Shown piece by piece: positions 8,343 to 16,903 of a stretch of DNA of 44,385 bases. The notes beneath the pieces were generated by a model. The model was not told the origin of the DNA and made no database searches. It saw only the letters and a list, made by a program, of their open reading frames with translations. The stretch spans positions 1 through 44,385 of the forward strand of contig JAGKWS010000021.1 of assembly GCA_021151685.1 (NCBI GenBank), given 5' to 3'. This DNA comes from Chitinophagaceae bacterium. GTDB lineage: Bacteria; Bacteroidota; Bacteroidia; Chitinophagales; Chitinophagaceae. The translations under genes and the position numbers were made by a program. Each line of letters opens with the position of its first letter. The stretch's first letter is position 1.

Positions 8343-9515
8343 TCATAGACAAGACAGGAGTATGTTGCATGCCTTTCTTATTTCCGCTTCGGTAATGGTA
8401 AGCGGTGGCGCAATGCGGATGCAATGTGGTGCAAACAGGAACCAGTCTGAGAATACACCTTGCTGTAAACACCGGGACAATGTATTTATGACCGCATCTG
8501 CCGAATCCAGTTCTACTGCCATTAACAGGCCAACATTTCTCACTGTCTTTATAGACGGATGTACCAATAATTGGCGAAAGAGTTGACCTTTGGCCGCTAC
8601 ATGGTCTATCATATGCTCATGGAGCATTGCCTGCATGGCTGCCATACCTGCAACACAGCATACCGGGTGGCCGCCAAAGGTAGATATGTGACCCAATACC
8701 GGATTGTCGGTGAGCTGATTCATAAGTGTTTGACTGGCAATAAATGCACCAAGTGGCATGCCGCCGCCCAAAGCCTTGCCCAAAAGCAGAATGTCTGGCA
8801 CTATGCCGTATTGCTGAAAGCCCCAGAGGGTACCTGTACGGCCAAAGCCACATTGAATCTCATCGAAAATGAGTAAAGTTCCGGTTTGTGTACATTTTTC
8901 GCGCAATGCCTTTATCCATATCACATCAGGAGTAAGCACTCCGGCTTCGGCTTGTACTGTTTCTATAATGACACAGGCTGTGTGATAGTCTATGGCGTTC
9001 AGCAATTCGTCGCTGTTATACGCCATATGACTTACGCCCGGCAACAGCGGGCGAAATGCATTGCGCCAGTATTCATCGCCCATTACGCTGAGGGCACCAA
9101 TTGTACTGCCATGGTAGCTGTTGTTGCATGCTACCACATTGGGCCTGCCGGTAACTCGCCGGGCAAGTTTCAGAGCTCCTTCGGTTGCTTCGGTGCCAGA
9201 GTTGGTGAAGTACACGCAATTGAGCGATGTTGGCAAATGACTGGCAAGCAATGCGGCATATTGCACCTGCGGGCTTTGTATCAGCTCGCCATACACCATT
9301 ACATGCAGGTAGTCATTGGCCTGGCGGGTAATGGCTTCAATAACAGCGGGATGCCTGTGCCCTACATTGCATACGCTAATGCCGCCAATGAGGTCTATAT
9401 ACTCCTTGCCCCATGCATCGTACAACATAGAACCTTCTGCTTTCACAATCTCTAACCCTACTGGTGCCGGTGATGTTTGCGCTACATGCTGCTGAAATAA
9501 TTGCCTGATATTCAT
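8343..9515 (-). CDS. Class III PLP-dependent aminotransferase (acetylornithine/4-aminobutyrate type)
   Basis: This 390-residue fold-type I aminotransferase carries the class III signature LLIFDEIQCGFGRTGTLWGF (Asp218 contacts the PLP pyridine nitrogen) and DILLLGKALGGGMPLGAF, with the Schiff-base lysine at 247. The substrate-entry region is IGGISVCNVGHRHP, and SGTEATEGALKLAR binds the phosphate. The exact amino donor cannot be fixed from sequence; acetylornithine, 4-aminobutyrate or lysine types are possible. It starts 1 bp after the macro-domain gene stop, so it is likely co-transcribed. It is a paralogue of the ornithine aminotransferase at 27176. Confidence 0.9.
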   Translation of the reverse strand: MNIRQLFQQHVAQTSPAPVGLEIVKAEGSMLYDAWGKEYIDLIGGISVCNVGHRHPAVIEAITRQANDYLHVMVYGELIQSPQVQYAALLASHLPTSLNCVYFTNSGTEATEGALKLARRVTGRPNVVACNNSYHGSTIGALSVMGDEYWRNAFRPLLPGVSHMAYNSDELLNAIDYHTACVIIETVQAEAGVLTPDVIWIKALREKCTQTGTLLIFDEIQCGFGRTGTLWGFQQYGIVPDILLLGKALGGGMPLGAFIASQTLMNQLTDNPVLGHISTFGGHPVCCVAGMAAMQAMLHEHMIDHVAAKGQLFRQLLVHPSIKTVRNVGLLMAVELDSADAVINTLSRCLQQGVFSDWFLFAPHCIRIAPPLTITEAEIRKACNILLSCL

Positions 9516-9516
9516 G

Positions 9517-10026
9517 TTATTGCGCTAATTCGTTTAGATAGAGATTGTAATTGGCATCATCGAAGCAAACAAAAGAAATTTCATCAAATGACATGGGATT
9601 CTCTTTTATATACAGTCTTGTAGTAGCTACAGCAGTTGCTGCAGCCAGCGCAACCGGAAACCGATAAACACCTGTGCTGATACAAGGAAATGCAATTGTG
9701 CGCACACCGCGGGCGTTGGCAAGTGCGAGGCTATTTTCATAGCAAGCTGCCAGTATTTCTTGTTCGCGGTTTTTTCCACCATTCCAAATGGGGCCAACAG
9801 TATGTATCACATATTTTGCAGGCAGATTGTACCCCTTTGTTATTTTGGCTTCGCCCGGCCTACAACCATTCAGTTGTCGGCATTCTTCCAGCAATTGTTT
9901 ACCTGCGGCACGGTGTATAGCACCATCTACCCCACCCCCGCCCAGCAAAGATGAGTTGGCAGCATTCACAATAGCATCTACCAGTAAACGGGTAATATCT
10001 CCTTTATGAACCTGTAATTGCGTCAT
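9517..10026 (-). CDS. Macro-domain ADP-ribose hydrolase (YmdB/MacroD-like)
   Basis: This 169-residue single macro domain removes ADP-ribose or hydrolyses O-acetyl-ADP-ribose in characterised members. Motifs are VDAIVNAANSSLLGGGGVDGAIHRAAG (nucleotide-binding loop with the catalytic-region Asn/Asp), CRPGEAKITKGYNLPAKYVIHTVGPIW, and IAFPCISTGVYRFPVALAA (diphosphate-binding loop). This is the MacroD/YmdB subtype, judged by the GGGGVDGAIH stretch. It overlaps the end of the CCA-adding enzyme gene by 4 bp (ATGA), so translation is probably coupled. Possible roles include reversing ADP-ribosylation or cleaning up by-products of RNA repair and tRNA processing; the last is an inference from its neighbour. 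Confidence 0.93.
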   Translation of the reverse strand: MTQLQVHKGDITRLLVDAIVNAANSSLLGGGGVDGAIHRAAGKQLLEECRQLNGCRPGEAKITKGYNLPAKYVIHTVGPIWNGGKNREQEILAACYENSLALANARGVRTIAFPCISTGVYRFPVALAAATAVATTRLYIKENPMSFDEISFVCFDDANYNLYLNELAQ

Positions 10027-11444
10027 GATTGTACGGGATGTAATTTTAGTTCACTTGCTTTTTCCATCATCAATTGCCATGCGTCATCATAGTTGTTGGC
10101 TATTTGGCCATCCAGTATGGCTTCACGGATGGCAGTTTTTATAACGCCAACCTCGCGCGAGGGGCCTATACCAAATGTACGCATAATCTCCTCGCCCGAT
10201 ATAGGGGGCTGCCAGTTGCGAATACGGTCTTTCTCTTCTACTTCCTTCAGTCTGATTTTTACCAGTTCAAAGTTTTCGAGGTAGCGTCGCACTTTTTGCT
10301 TGTTTTTGGAGGTAATATCGCTTTCACACAATATCATCAGGTCTTCCAAATCTTCGCCTGCATCAAACAACAAGCGCCTCATGGCCGAGTCTGTAATATC
10401 TTCCTTGGTAAGGCTGATGGGGCGCAGATGCAATGCAACCAGCCTGGCCACATACTTCATCTTGTCATTCTGCGGCAGCTTTAGCTGTTTGAAGATTTTG
10501 GGCACCATGCGCTCACCTACCACCTCATGGCCATGAAATGTCCATCCATGGCCTTCTTCAAATCGCTTGGTGGCTGGCTTGCCAATGTCGTGTAGTAATG
10601 CGGCCCAGCGCAACCATAAGTCTTCACTTTTGCCGGCAGCATTGTCAATTACCTGTAGTGTATGGTAGAAGTTGTCTTTATGCCCCTTGCCATCCATAAT
10701 TTCTGCACCAACAAGGGCTACAAATTGTGGAAAGAACTCGCGCAACAATCCAGACCGATACAAAAGGTCGAGCCCGATTGACGGCTTGGGAGCAGCCATA
10801 ATTTTGTTTAGCTCATCGGTGATACGCTCCTGAGAAATGATACGGATGCGCTCGCGATTGCGGTGTATGGCTTCAAAAATCTCTGGCAGAATTGTGAAGT
10901 TGAGCTGCGTAGAGAAACGGATTGCCCGCATCATGCGCAGTGGGTCGTCTGAGAAGGTAATGTCCGGGTCGAGCGGTGTGCGAATGATTTTACTTTCCAA
11001 ATCTGCCACACCATTGAATGGGTCTACCAACTGGCCATAATTGTCGGCATTCAGGCTTATGGCCAGTGCATTGATGGTGAAGTCGCGGCGACGCTGATCG
11101 TCCTCAATAGTGCCTGGCGACACCTCGGGTTTGCGCGAATGCTCTGAATAAGACTCCTTGCGGGCACCTACAAACTCTACGTCTATACCATTTTGCCGAA
11201 AGTGAGCAGTACCAAAGTTTTTGAAAAAGCTGACATGTGGTTTGTGGGTAAACGTAGCGGCCACAGCATGCGCCAGTGCAATACCATCGCCGGTACATAC
11301 AATATCTACATCCTTGGTAGGTCGGCCCAGCAATTTGTCGCGAACAAACCCACCTATAAGGTAGCATGAGAAACCCAATGCAGCCGCTTTTTCGCCAATG
11401 GTAGCAAAAAGCTTTTCCTCTTCATGGGTGCATACAATATCCAT
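10023..11444 (-). CDS. cca: CCA tRNA nucleotidyltransferase with HD domain
   Basis: This enzyme adds or repairs the 3'-CCA end of tRNAs (class II nucleotidyltransferase). The 473-residue protein has the catalytic motif GGFVRDKLLGRPTKDVDIVC, with the metal-binding DVD near residue 48, then the motif B/C residues RRRDFTINALA and FSDDPLRMMRAIRF. The C-terminal half has an HD phosphohydrolase domain (WAALLHDIGKPATK, HGHEVVGERM), as in many bacterial CCA enzymes, where it can remove 2',3'-cyclic phosphate. The ATG at 11444 lies 5 nt from a TAGATTTG element, so the message may have almost no leader. Confidence 0.95.
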   Translation of the reverse strand: MDIVCTHEEEKLFATIGEKAAALGFSCYLIGGFVRDKLLGRPTKDVDIVCTGDGIALAHAVAATFTHKPHVSFFKNFGTAHFRQNGIDVEFVGARKESYSEHSRKPEVSPGTIEDDQRRRDFTINALAISLNADNYGQLVDPFNGVADLESKIIRTPLDPDITFSDDPLRMMRAIRFSTQLNFTILPEIFEAIHRNRERIRIISQERITDELNKIMAAPKPSIGLDLLYRSGLLREFFPQFVALVGAEIMDGKGHKDNFYHTLQVIDNAAGKSEDLWLRWAALLHDIGKPATKRFEEGHGWTFHGHEVVGERMVPKIFKQLKLPQNDKMKYVARLVALHLRPISLTKEDITDSAMRRLLFDAGEDLEDLMILCESDITSKNKQKVRRYLENFELVKIRLKEVEEKDRIRNWQPPISGEEIMRTFGIGPSREVGVIKTAIREAILDGQIANNYDDAWQLMMEKASELKLHPVQS

Positions 11445-11449
11445 AATGG

Positions 11450-11457
11450 CAAATCTA
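11450..11457 (-). promoter_or_regulatory. Candidate -7 element TAGATTTG for cca
   Basis: On the minus strand this reads TAGATTTG, an exact fit to the Bacteroidetes TAnnTTTG consensus. It is only 5 nt upstream of the cca ATG. No TTG/TTTG is seen 17-23 nt further upstream, so only the -7 half is supported. If used, transcription would begin at or very near the start codon. Confidence 0.4.
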
Positions 11458-11494
11458 AATCAGTATGGTGAAAAATAGTGACGGTATAATAAAG

Positions 11495-11529
11495 CAGATG
11501 AGGCTCTCCACCGGGAAGAACCTCATCTG
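11495..11529 (-). terminator. Hairpin downstream of yebC
   Basis: A perfect 9-bp inverted repeat, CAGATGAGG / CCTCATCTG, with a 17-nt loop lies 26 bp downstream of the yebC stop. On the minus strand it is followed by CTTTATTAT, a weak T-rich tail. It separates yebC from the cca transcription unit. Confidence 0.55.
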
Positions 11530-11555
11530 TAACAAAGAATAGGAAAGATGAATTA

Positions 11556-12266
11556 TTAACCCATATTGTGGAAAACGTGCTGCACGTCGTCGTCTTGTTC
11601 CAGACGCTCGATTAGCTTGAACACATCTTCGCTCTGTTCATCCGTGATTTGAACCGTATTGGAAGGCAACCACTCAATTTCTGATGAAATGGGGGTAATA
11701 CCTTTTTCTTCCAGTGCTTTCTGCATGTTACCAAAATCGGTAAAAGTGCAGCGTACTATTACATTGCCTTCGCTATCCTCGCCCAGTTCTTCCAAACCAA
11801 AATCGATGAGTTCCAGCTCCATATCTTCTATGTTCACGCCTTCCGACTTCAGCTTGAAAACACCCAATTGGCGAAACAAGAATGCCACAGAGCCACTGTT
11901 GCCCAAAGAACCACCACCTTTGTTGAAGTGTGAACGGACGTTGGCAACTGTGCGGGTAGTATTGTCGGTAGCAGTAACTACCAGCAGGGCAATACCGTGT
12001 GGGGCATAGCCTTCGTACAGTACTTCTTCGTAGTTTGTAGTATCTTTTCCCAGTGCGTTTTTGATGGCAGCTTCTACCCTATCCTTCGGCATGTTTACCG
12101 ACTTGGCATTCTGCATAACGCGGCGCAGCATGGGGTTGTTGGCAGCATCCGGACCACCTTTTTTTACCGCAATAGCTATTTCTTTGCCTATACGGCTGAA
12201 CTGTTTTGCCATACGGTCGTAGCGGGCAAACATGCTCGCTTTTCGTACTTCGAATATCCTACCCAT
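11556..12266 (-). CDS. yebC: YebC/PmpR family protein
   Basis: This 236-residue protein belongs to the YebC/PmpR family, described as DNA-binding regulators and, in more recent work, as ribosome-associated factors that help translation of difficult motifs. Motifs are MGRIFEVRKASMFARYDRMAKQF at the N terminus, NPMLRRVMQNAKSVNMPKDRVEAAIKNALG, YEGYAPHGIALLVVTATDNTTRTVANVRSHFNKGGGSLGNSGSVAFLF, and IEWLPSNTVQI near the end. The length is normal. A TATTTTTG element 39 nt upstream and a hairpin downstream suggest it can be a single-gene unit between rsmG and cca. Confidence 0.94.
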   Translation of the reverse strand: MGRIFEVRKASMFARYDRMAKQFSRIGKEIAIAVKKGGPDAANNPMLRRVMQNAKSVNMPKDRVEAAIKNALGKDTTNYEEVLYEGYAPHGIALLVVTATDNTTRTVANVRSHFNKGGGSLGNSGSVAFLFRQLGVFKLKSEGVNIEDMELELIDFGLEELGEDSEGNVIVRCTFTDFGNMQKALEEKGITPISSEIEWLPSNTVQITDEQSEDVFKLIERLEQDDDVQHVFHNMG

Positions 12267-12305
12267 ATATCACTAAGTTTATGTGTTTTTGTTTTTTTCA
12301 GCGCG

Positions 12306-12313
12306 CAAAAATA
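12306..12313 (-). promoter_or_regulatory. Candidate -7 element TATTTTTG for yebC
   Basis: The minus strand reads TATTTTTG, matching TAnnTTTG, 39 nt upstream of the yebC ATG in the short gap after rsmG. No matching TTG at -33 spacing is visible, so this is a half-site only. Confidence 0.4.
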
Positions 12314-12325
12314 GCGAAAAAAACG

Positions 12326-12985
12326 TCAGTTGAGCTTTGGGACGTACACCACAAATTTTTCGGCAAATGATGGCTCAGGGAAAATGTCTTGCACCTTCCA
12401 TGCCTGCACTATGCGTTTCATTCCTGTCTCTTCTATTTCTTGTTTCAGGTCGCCACCCTTCAGGCAAATGAGCCCGTTGGGCAGTTCATCGCTCCGCTGG
12501 CCCCGCTCTATGAGCGGACTGCCCCATTTCCACAAGTCATTCAGCGGGGCTACTGCACGTGAAACAGCATAGTCGAATTTGTATTTACCCTTCAACTCCT
12601 CGGCACGGGTATGAATAGCGGTAATATTGGTAAGCCCTATGGCATTGGCTACTTCCTGCACCACTTTTATCTTTTTACCAATGCTATCGGCCAGTACAAA
12701 CTGGCAATTGGGGAACAATATAGCCAGCGGTATGCCGGGGAAACCACCTCCTGTACCTATATCCAGCAGTCGGGCACCATCATCGAACGGGCAAATGGCT
12801 GCAATAGCCATAGAGTGCAATACGTGCCGCTCGTACAAGGCATCTATATCTTTTCTGGAAATGACATTGATCTTTTCATTCCATTCGGTGTACAAACCAT
12901 CCAGCAGCTCCAATTGGCGTAGCTGATTGTCTGTGAAGTCACCGAAATATTTCAATATTATGTCCAGTTTGTTTTGTTTTTCCAT
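12326..12985 (-). CDS. rsmG: 16S rRNA (guanine-N7)-methyltransferase RsmG
   Basis: RsmG (GidB) methylates N7 of G527 in 16S rRNA using S-adenosylmethionine. The 219-residue product has the SAM-binding motif ARLLDIGTGGGFPGIPLAILFP around residues 70-91, then FVLADSIGKKIKVVQEVANAIGL, AIHTRAEELKGKYKFDYAVSRAVAPL, and LICLKGGDL. N-terminal NVISRKDIDALYERHVLHSMAI is typical. Its start lies 28 bp inside the end of the glycosyltransferase gene, so the two are coupled. Confidence 0.95.
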   Translation of the reverse strand: MEKQNKLDIILKYFGDFTDNQLRQLELLDGLYTEWNEKINVISRKDIDALYERHVLHSMAIAAICPFDDGARLLDIGTGGGFPGIPLAILFPNCQFVLADSIGKKIKVVQEVANAIGLTNITAIHTRAEELKGKYKFDYAVSRAVAPLNDLWKWGSPLIERGQRSDELPNGLICLKGGDLKQEIEETGMKRIVQAWKVQDIFPEPSFAEKFVVYVPKLN

Positions 12986-14088
12986 GCTATGTAAGGAAGA
13001 AATGTAAAATTATACAATACCCATGCCATGCTGCCTGCTGCCCATTGCCACAACGGTATATGGTTGTGAAAACGCTTGCCTGCCTGTTGCACCACCAGCC
13101 ATTGCAGCAGCAAAGGTAGTGTGGCTACTGCAACCAATGCAGGAAATGTAGTTGCAAAGAACATTGCCGGTATAAAAAGCCACATACTGGCATGACTTAC
13201 AGCATAAGCCCCCAATGCCAAACGGGTGGGTAAACGGTAGTATTTGCCAGTAGATAAATGGCGTTGTTTTTGGCGAGTCCAATCGCTCCACGTTGTTTTG
13301 GGTGCCGATATGGTTTCGCTACCATTAGTGGCTACTGCTGTTACCCTTACTCCCGTTCTGGTTACCGCCAGCAGCAAATCATCATCGCCATAAGGCAGCA
13401 TGTTCCATAAAGAGTGTTGCATTGCTTGCAGGGCTACTGTGCGGGTACAAGCCATGTTGCGCCCCACTGCCATGTAGGGCATGCCCAGCATGGCATAACT
13501 GCTGTATTGCCACCAGGTATGCATGGTTTCCCACTGTATGCAACGGTTCAGCAGAGATGGGGGTATTTGTTCGTAAGCACCATAACCGGCAACTATGTCG
13601 TAGCCGTCATTCAGTGGTGTGCATATATCATATAACCAATGTGGCGAACCGGGGCGGCAATCGGCATCGGTAAATAGTAAGTGTTGGTATCGGGCAATGG
13701 TGAGCGCATGACGCAGGGCCGCCTTTTTGCCGCCCGAAGGTATGCTGGCGAAACATAGATGGGGGTATTGCCCGGCAAGTGTCTGCAATACAGTTGCGGT
13801 ATCATCGTCCGAACCATCGTCTATTACCACTACCTCATAAGTAACAGTTGTATGGTTGGGGGTGGTTTGCTGCAGTATTGCCGGCAGATTTTGGCGCAAA
13901 TTGGTTGCTTCATTCCTGGCGCAGATAATGACAGATGCCGGCTGTAGCGATGCCGAAGGTGTAGTAGCGGTATGGTACAAAGGTCTCGTCCTCCACGCAA
14001 ACAAGGCTGCATAGACAGTTTGCACCACCACACACACTATAAACAGGACAGGTACCAACACTGTGTAAAGGTAATATGGCACAGGCAA
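12958..14088 (-). CDS. Membrane glycosyltransferase family 2
   Basis: This ~376-residue GT-A enzyme probably transfers a sugar from a nucleotide donor to a lipid or polysaccharide at the inner membrane. It has one N-terminal membrane segment (VPVLFIVCVVVQTVYAALF) and the GT2 core: ASVIICARNEATNLRQNLPAIL, VVVIDDGSDDDTATVLQTL, and LLFTDADCRPGSPHW with the metal-binding DAD. An acceptor-binding-like WETMHTWW follows, with a cluster of hydrophobic segments at the C terminus. There is no ATG near the start; the frame opens on TTG at 14088 (GTG at 14082 is the alternative), and the true start is uncertain. It overlaps rsmG by 28 bp. Confidence 0.86.
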   Translation of the reverse strand: MPVPYYLYTVLVPVLFIVCVVVQTVYAALFAWRTRPLYHTATTPSASLQPASVIICARNEATNLRQNLPAILQQTTPNHTTVTYEVVVIDDGSDDDTATVLQTLAGQYPHLCFASIPSGGKKAALRHALTIARYQHLLFTDADCRPGSPHWLYDICTPLNDGYDIVAGYGAYEQIPPSLLNRCIQWETMHTWWQYSSYAMLGMPYMAVGRNMACTRTVALQAMQHSLWNMLPYGDDDLLLAVTRTGVRVTAVATNGSETISAPKTTWSDWTRQKQRHLSTGKYYRLPTRLALGAYAVSHASMWLFIPAMFFATTFPALVAVATLPLLLQWLVVQQAGKRFHNHIPLWQWAAGSMAWVLYNFTFLPYIAWKNKTNWT

Positions 14089-14114
14089 TAGCTGGCAGAA
14101 TGTCTGTAATACTA

Positions 14115-14143
14115 AAAAGGCCAGGTGTAGTGCCGGGCCTTTT
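14115..14143 (-). terminator. Rho-independent-type terminator after acyl-CoA dehydrogenase
   Basis: An 8-bp perfect stem, AAAAGGCC / GGCCTTTT, has a 13-nt loop and a T-run (CCTTTTTAG on the minus strand). It lies 20 bp past the acyl-CoA dehydrogenase stop and just before the glycosyltransferase start, so it separates the two units. Confidence 0.7.
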
Positions 14144-14163
14144 CAGTACAATATTGTTTACTG

Positions 14164-15930
14164 TTATAGGAAATACCGCTCTTTTTCTATGAGCCGTGCA
14201 GCAATTCTACGACGGGCATCTCTGGTATTAAAGCTGCCTGCCTTGGTAAATCGTTTGATACCCAGCAGCATGATGCGTTGGGTATCGCCGGTTGCAAAAC
14301 TGTTTACAGCATTTTTACCAGCTATATTGATTCGGTCACCAGCATCGTATATAAATGTGCGTGCTATATCGGCTGCGGTTGCGGCTTCGGGATGGTTGTT
14401 TTCGGCCATCTTCATAGCTCTCAGCAATACACTTTCGGCCTGAAATGTATCAATGGCCATATCTGCCAAATTCATCAGCAGCTCTTGTTCGTGTTCCAAT
14501 TGCATCATCAATTGCTGCACGGCTGCACCGGCGCACATCAGAATTGCCTTTTTGAAGTTGGCCACAGTTTTTTGTTCTGCTGCAAAAGGGGTTTCATCTA
14601 CCGACATATCTGGTATGCTCATTAACTCGCCTTGTACCGCCATGGCAGGTTTCATCAGGTCTATTCTACCCTTCATGGCACGTTTCAGGTACATGTCCAG
14701 CACCAATAGTCGGTTTATCTCGTTAGTACCTTCAAATATGCGGTTGATGCGGCTATCTCTGTAGGCTCGGGATATATTGTATTCGTCCGAGAAACCGTTG
14801 CCTCCATGTATCTGCACCCCTTCGTCTACCACATAATCCAGCACTTCAGAGCCCAATACTTTCAGCATGGCGCACTCTATGGCATATTCCTCGGCAGCAC
14901 CCAGCAAAGCATCGCCCTTGCCTCCGGCTTCCAATTCCTGTTCCTTTACATCTATCCAGTGGGCGGTGCGGTACAGCGCAGTATCGGCCGCAAACATACG
15001 TATGGCCATTTCGGCCAGCTTGTGCTGAATGGCTCCAAAGTTGGCGATAGGAGTCTTGAACTGCTCTCTGGTTTTGGCGTAAGAGATGGTAATGGCTGCT
15101 GCACGCTTGGCCCCACCCAAAGCCGCTGCACACAACTTAAGGCGGCCGATGTTCAATATATTGAAGGCTATTACATGCCCGCGCCCTATCTCGCCCAGCA
15201 GGTTTTCTTTGGGCACAATGCAGTTTTCGAAGAACAACTGGCGGGTACTACTACCCTTGATGCCCATTTTATGTTCCTCCTCGCCAAAAGACAAGCCGGG
15301 CGTATTGCGCTCTACAATAAATGCAGAGAACTTGTCGCCATCTATTTTGGCAAATACCGTAAACACATCGGCAAAGCCACCATTGGTAATCCATATTTTC
15401 TGCCCATTCAGTGCGTAGCCAGTACCATCGGGCGTGAGGGTGGCTGTGGTTCTTGCCGCCAAAGCATCAGACCCGGAGCCCGGCTCGGTAAGGGCATAAG
15501 CACCCTTCATTTCGCCTGTAGCCAGTTTGGGTATGTACTTTTGTTTCTGCGCATCGGTACCAAAGTACAGTATGGGCAATGAGCCAATGCCATTGTGGGC
15601 CGCCATGGCTACTGCAAACGAGTGGCCACTGCCCAAGCATTCGTTGACCAATGTGGCGGTAACAAAATCTTTGCCCAAGCCACCCAATTCCTCGGGGAAT
15701 GCAGCACCTAAAAGGCCCAATTCACCTGCTTTATCCAGCAGGCGGGGCATAATATTATCTTTTTGCTGGTCTATTTCGTTCAGATGCGGAAGTACTTCTT
15801 TTTCCAGAAACTCTTCACACATCTGTATAATCATCTTTTGTTCTTCATTAAAGTCGTCCGGCGTAAATGTATCTGCCGGTACCGATGGATTGATGAGGAA
15901 CGCTCCTCCTGCCAAAGCTGCCTTTTCCAT
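14164..15930 (-). CDS. Acyl-CoA dehydrogenase, long form with C-terminal extension
   Basis: This FAD-dependent enzyme oxidises acyl-CoA to trans-2-enoyl-CoA in beta-oxidation. The 588-residue protein is longer than the ~380-residue short/medium-chain enzymes. It resembles the VLCAD-like long form with an extra helical C-terminal domain. Motifs are the FAD/substrate region YALTEPGSGSDALAARTTA, IWITNGGFADVFTVFAKI, GIKGSSTRQLFFENC, and near the end of the core VQIHGGNGFSDEYNISRAYRDSR and RIFEGTNEINR, which holds the probable catalytic Glu at about residue 400. It is flanked by its own terminator and a divergent promoter region shared with fdhD. Confidence 0.94.
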   Translation of the reverse strand: MEKAALAGGAFLINPSVPADTFTPDDFNEEQKMIIQMCEEFLEKEVLPHLNEIDQQKDNIMPRLLDKAGELGLLGAAFPEELGGLGKDFVTATLVNECLGSGHSFAVAMAAHNGIGSLPILYFGTDAQKQKYIPKLATGEMKGAYALTEPGSGSDALAARTTATLTPDGTGYALNGQKIWITNGGFADVFTVFAKIDGDKFSAFIVERNTPGLSFGEEEHKMGIKGSSTRQLFFENCIVPKENLLGEIGRGHVIAFNILNIGRLKLCAAALGGAKRAAAITISYAKTREQFKTPIANFGAIQHKLAEMAIRMFAADTALYRTAHWIDVKEQELEAGGKGDALLGAAEEYAIECAMLKVLGSEVLDYVVDEGVQIHGGNGFSDEYNISRAYRDSRINRIFEGTNEINRLLVLDMYLKRAMKGRIDLMKPAMAVQGELMSIPDMSVDETPFAAEQKTVANFKKAILMCAGAAVQQLMMQLEHEQELLMNLADMAIDTFQAESVLLRAMKMAENNHPEAATAADIARTFIYDAGDRINIAGKNAVNSFATGDTQRIMLLGIKRFTKAGSFNTRDARRRIAARLIEKERYFL

Positions 15931-16034
15931 GCTGTGTAAGTTTCTATAAAGCTACTCAGAAAACGGTAAACCTATACGTTAAAATTCTGTGTAGGTGTTT
16001 ATTACAGGCAGTGGTAAAACAGCGTGCATTGATG

Positions 16035-16042
16035 TACATTTG
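16035..16042 (+). promoter_or_regulatory. Candidate -7 element TACATTTG for fdhD
   Basis: This is an exact match to TAnnTTTG, 6 nt before the preferred fdhD start at 16049. No -33 TTG is visible at the right distance. It would lie inside the gene if the longer reading from 15995 were used, which favours the shorter start. Confidence 0.4.
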
Positions 16043-16048
16043 GTGTAT

Positions 16049-16888
16049 ATGCAATCGGTTGTTTCTGTAACCATCAGCAAGGTAAACGGGCAGGATGTTG
16101 TATCCTGCACAGATGAATTGGCCAACGAGGAGCCCCTTGAGCTGCGGCTACAATATCATGACGGTATATGGAAAACAAAGAGCATTTCCATAACCATGCG
16201 CACGCCGGGCAATGATGCCGAGCTGGCGTTGGGTTTCCTGTATACCGAGGGTATTATTACCGACTTAGAACAAATAGCGCATATTGATACCGAACAGGGC
16301 AAGCAAAAGAATGTTACCATTATCAGACTACAGCAACAGGTGTTGCCCGATATTGCACGACTGGAAAGAAATTTTTACACATCGTCCAGCTGTGGTGTAT
16401 GCGGAAAGACTTCTATAGAATCGGTAATGACCCAGTGCCCGGTGCTGGATGTTAAGGACAGTATACGGGTACATGCAACAACTATATATAAACTACCTGA
16501 CCTTCTACAGCAACAGCAAAACATGTTTCGGCAAACGGGTGGTATTCATGGTTGTGCCCTGTTTGGCATAAATGGGCAAATGCTGTTGATGCGCGAAGAT
16601 GTGGGCAGACACAACGCCATGGACAAGCTGATAGGTGCGGCTATGAACCAGCATATGCTGCCCTTGCAGCAGCATATATTACTACTCAGTGGCCGGGCCA
16701 GCTTCGAGCTGATGCAGAAGGCAGCTATGGCGGGAATTAAAGTAGTTGCGGCTGTTGGGGCACCATCGGCATTGGCTGTAAAAATGGCCGAAGAATGGGG
16801 TATGACGCTGATAGGCTTTCTGCGAAAAGAAAGGTTCAATATATATACAAGTATGCACCGGGTAATGATGGGGCAAGATGGGGCATAA
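16049..16888 (+). CDS. fdhD: Formate dehydrogenase accessory sulfurtransferase FdhD
   Basis: FdhD carries sulfur to the molybdenum cofactor (bis-MGD) of formate dehydrogenase and binds the cofactor. The start at 16049 gives 279 residues; an in-frame ATG at 15995 adds 18 residues unlike the family. Motifs are DELANEEPLELRLQ, SITMRTPGNDAELALGFLYTEGII, and the redox pair SSCGVCGK, with Cys115 and Cys118 close to the functional Cys121/Cys124 of the E. coli protein. GGIHGCALFGINGQMLLMREDVGRHNAMDKLIG and LSGRASFELMQKAAMAGI follow. No formate dehydrogenase structural gene lies in the window. The next gene, 15 bp on, is probably co-transcribed. Confidence 0.95.
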   Translation: MQSVVSVTISKVNGQDVVSCTDELANEEPLELRLQYHDGIWKTKSISITMRTPGNDAELALGFLYTEGIITDLEQIAHIDTEQGKQKNVTIIRLQQQVLPDIARLERNFYTSSSCGVCGKTSIESVMTQCPVLDVKDSIRVHATTIYKLPDLLQQQQNMFRQTGGIHGCALFGINGQMLLMREDVGRHNAMDKLIGAAMNQHMLPLQQHILLLSGRASFELMQKAAMAGIKVVAAVGAPSALAVKMAEEWGMTLIGFLRKERFNIYTSMHRVMMGQDGA

Positions 16889-16903
16889 AACATATACTAC
16901 AAT

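Noticed and set aside
14806..15582. 258-codon plus-strand frame inside the acyl-CoA dehydrogenase
   Set aside because: It is opposite a well-conserved enzyme and has no recognisable features.
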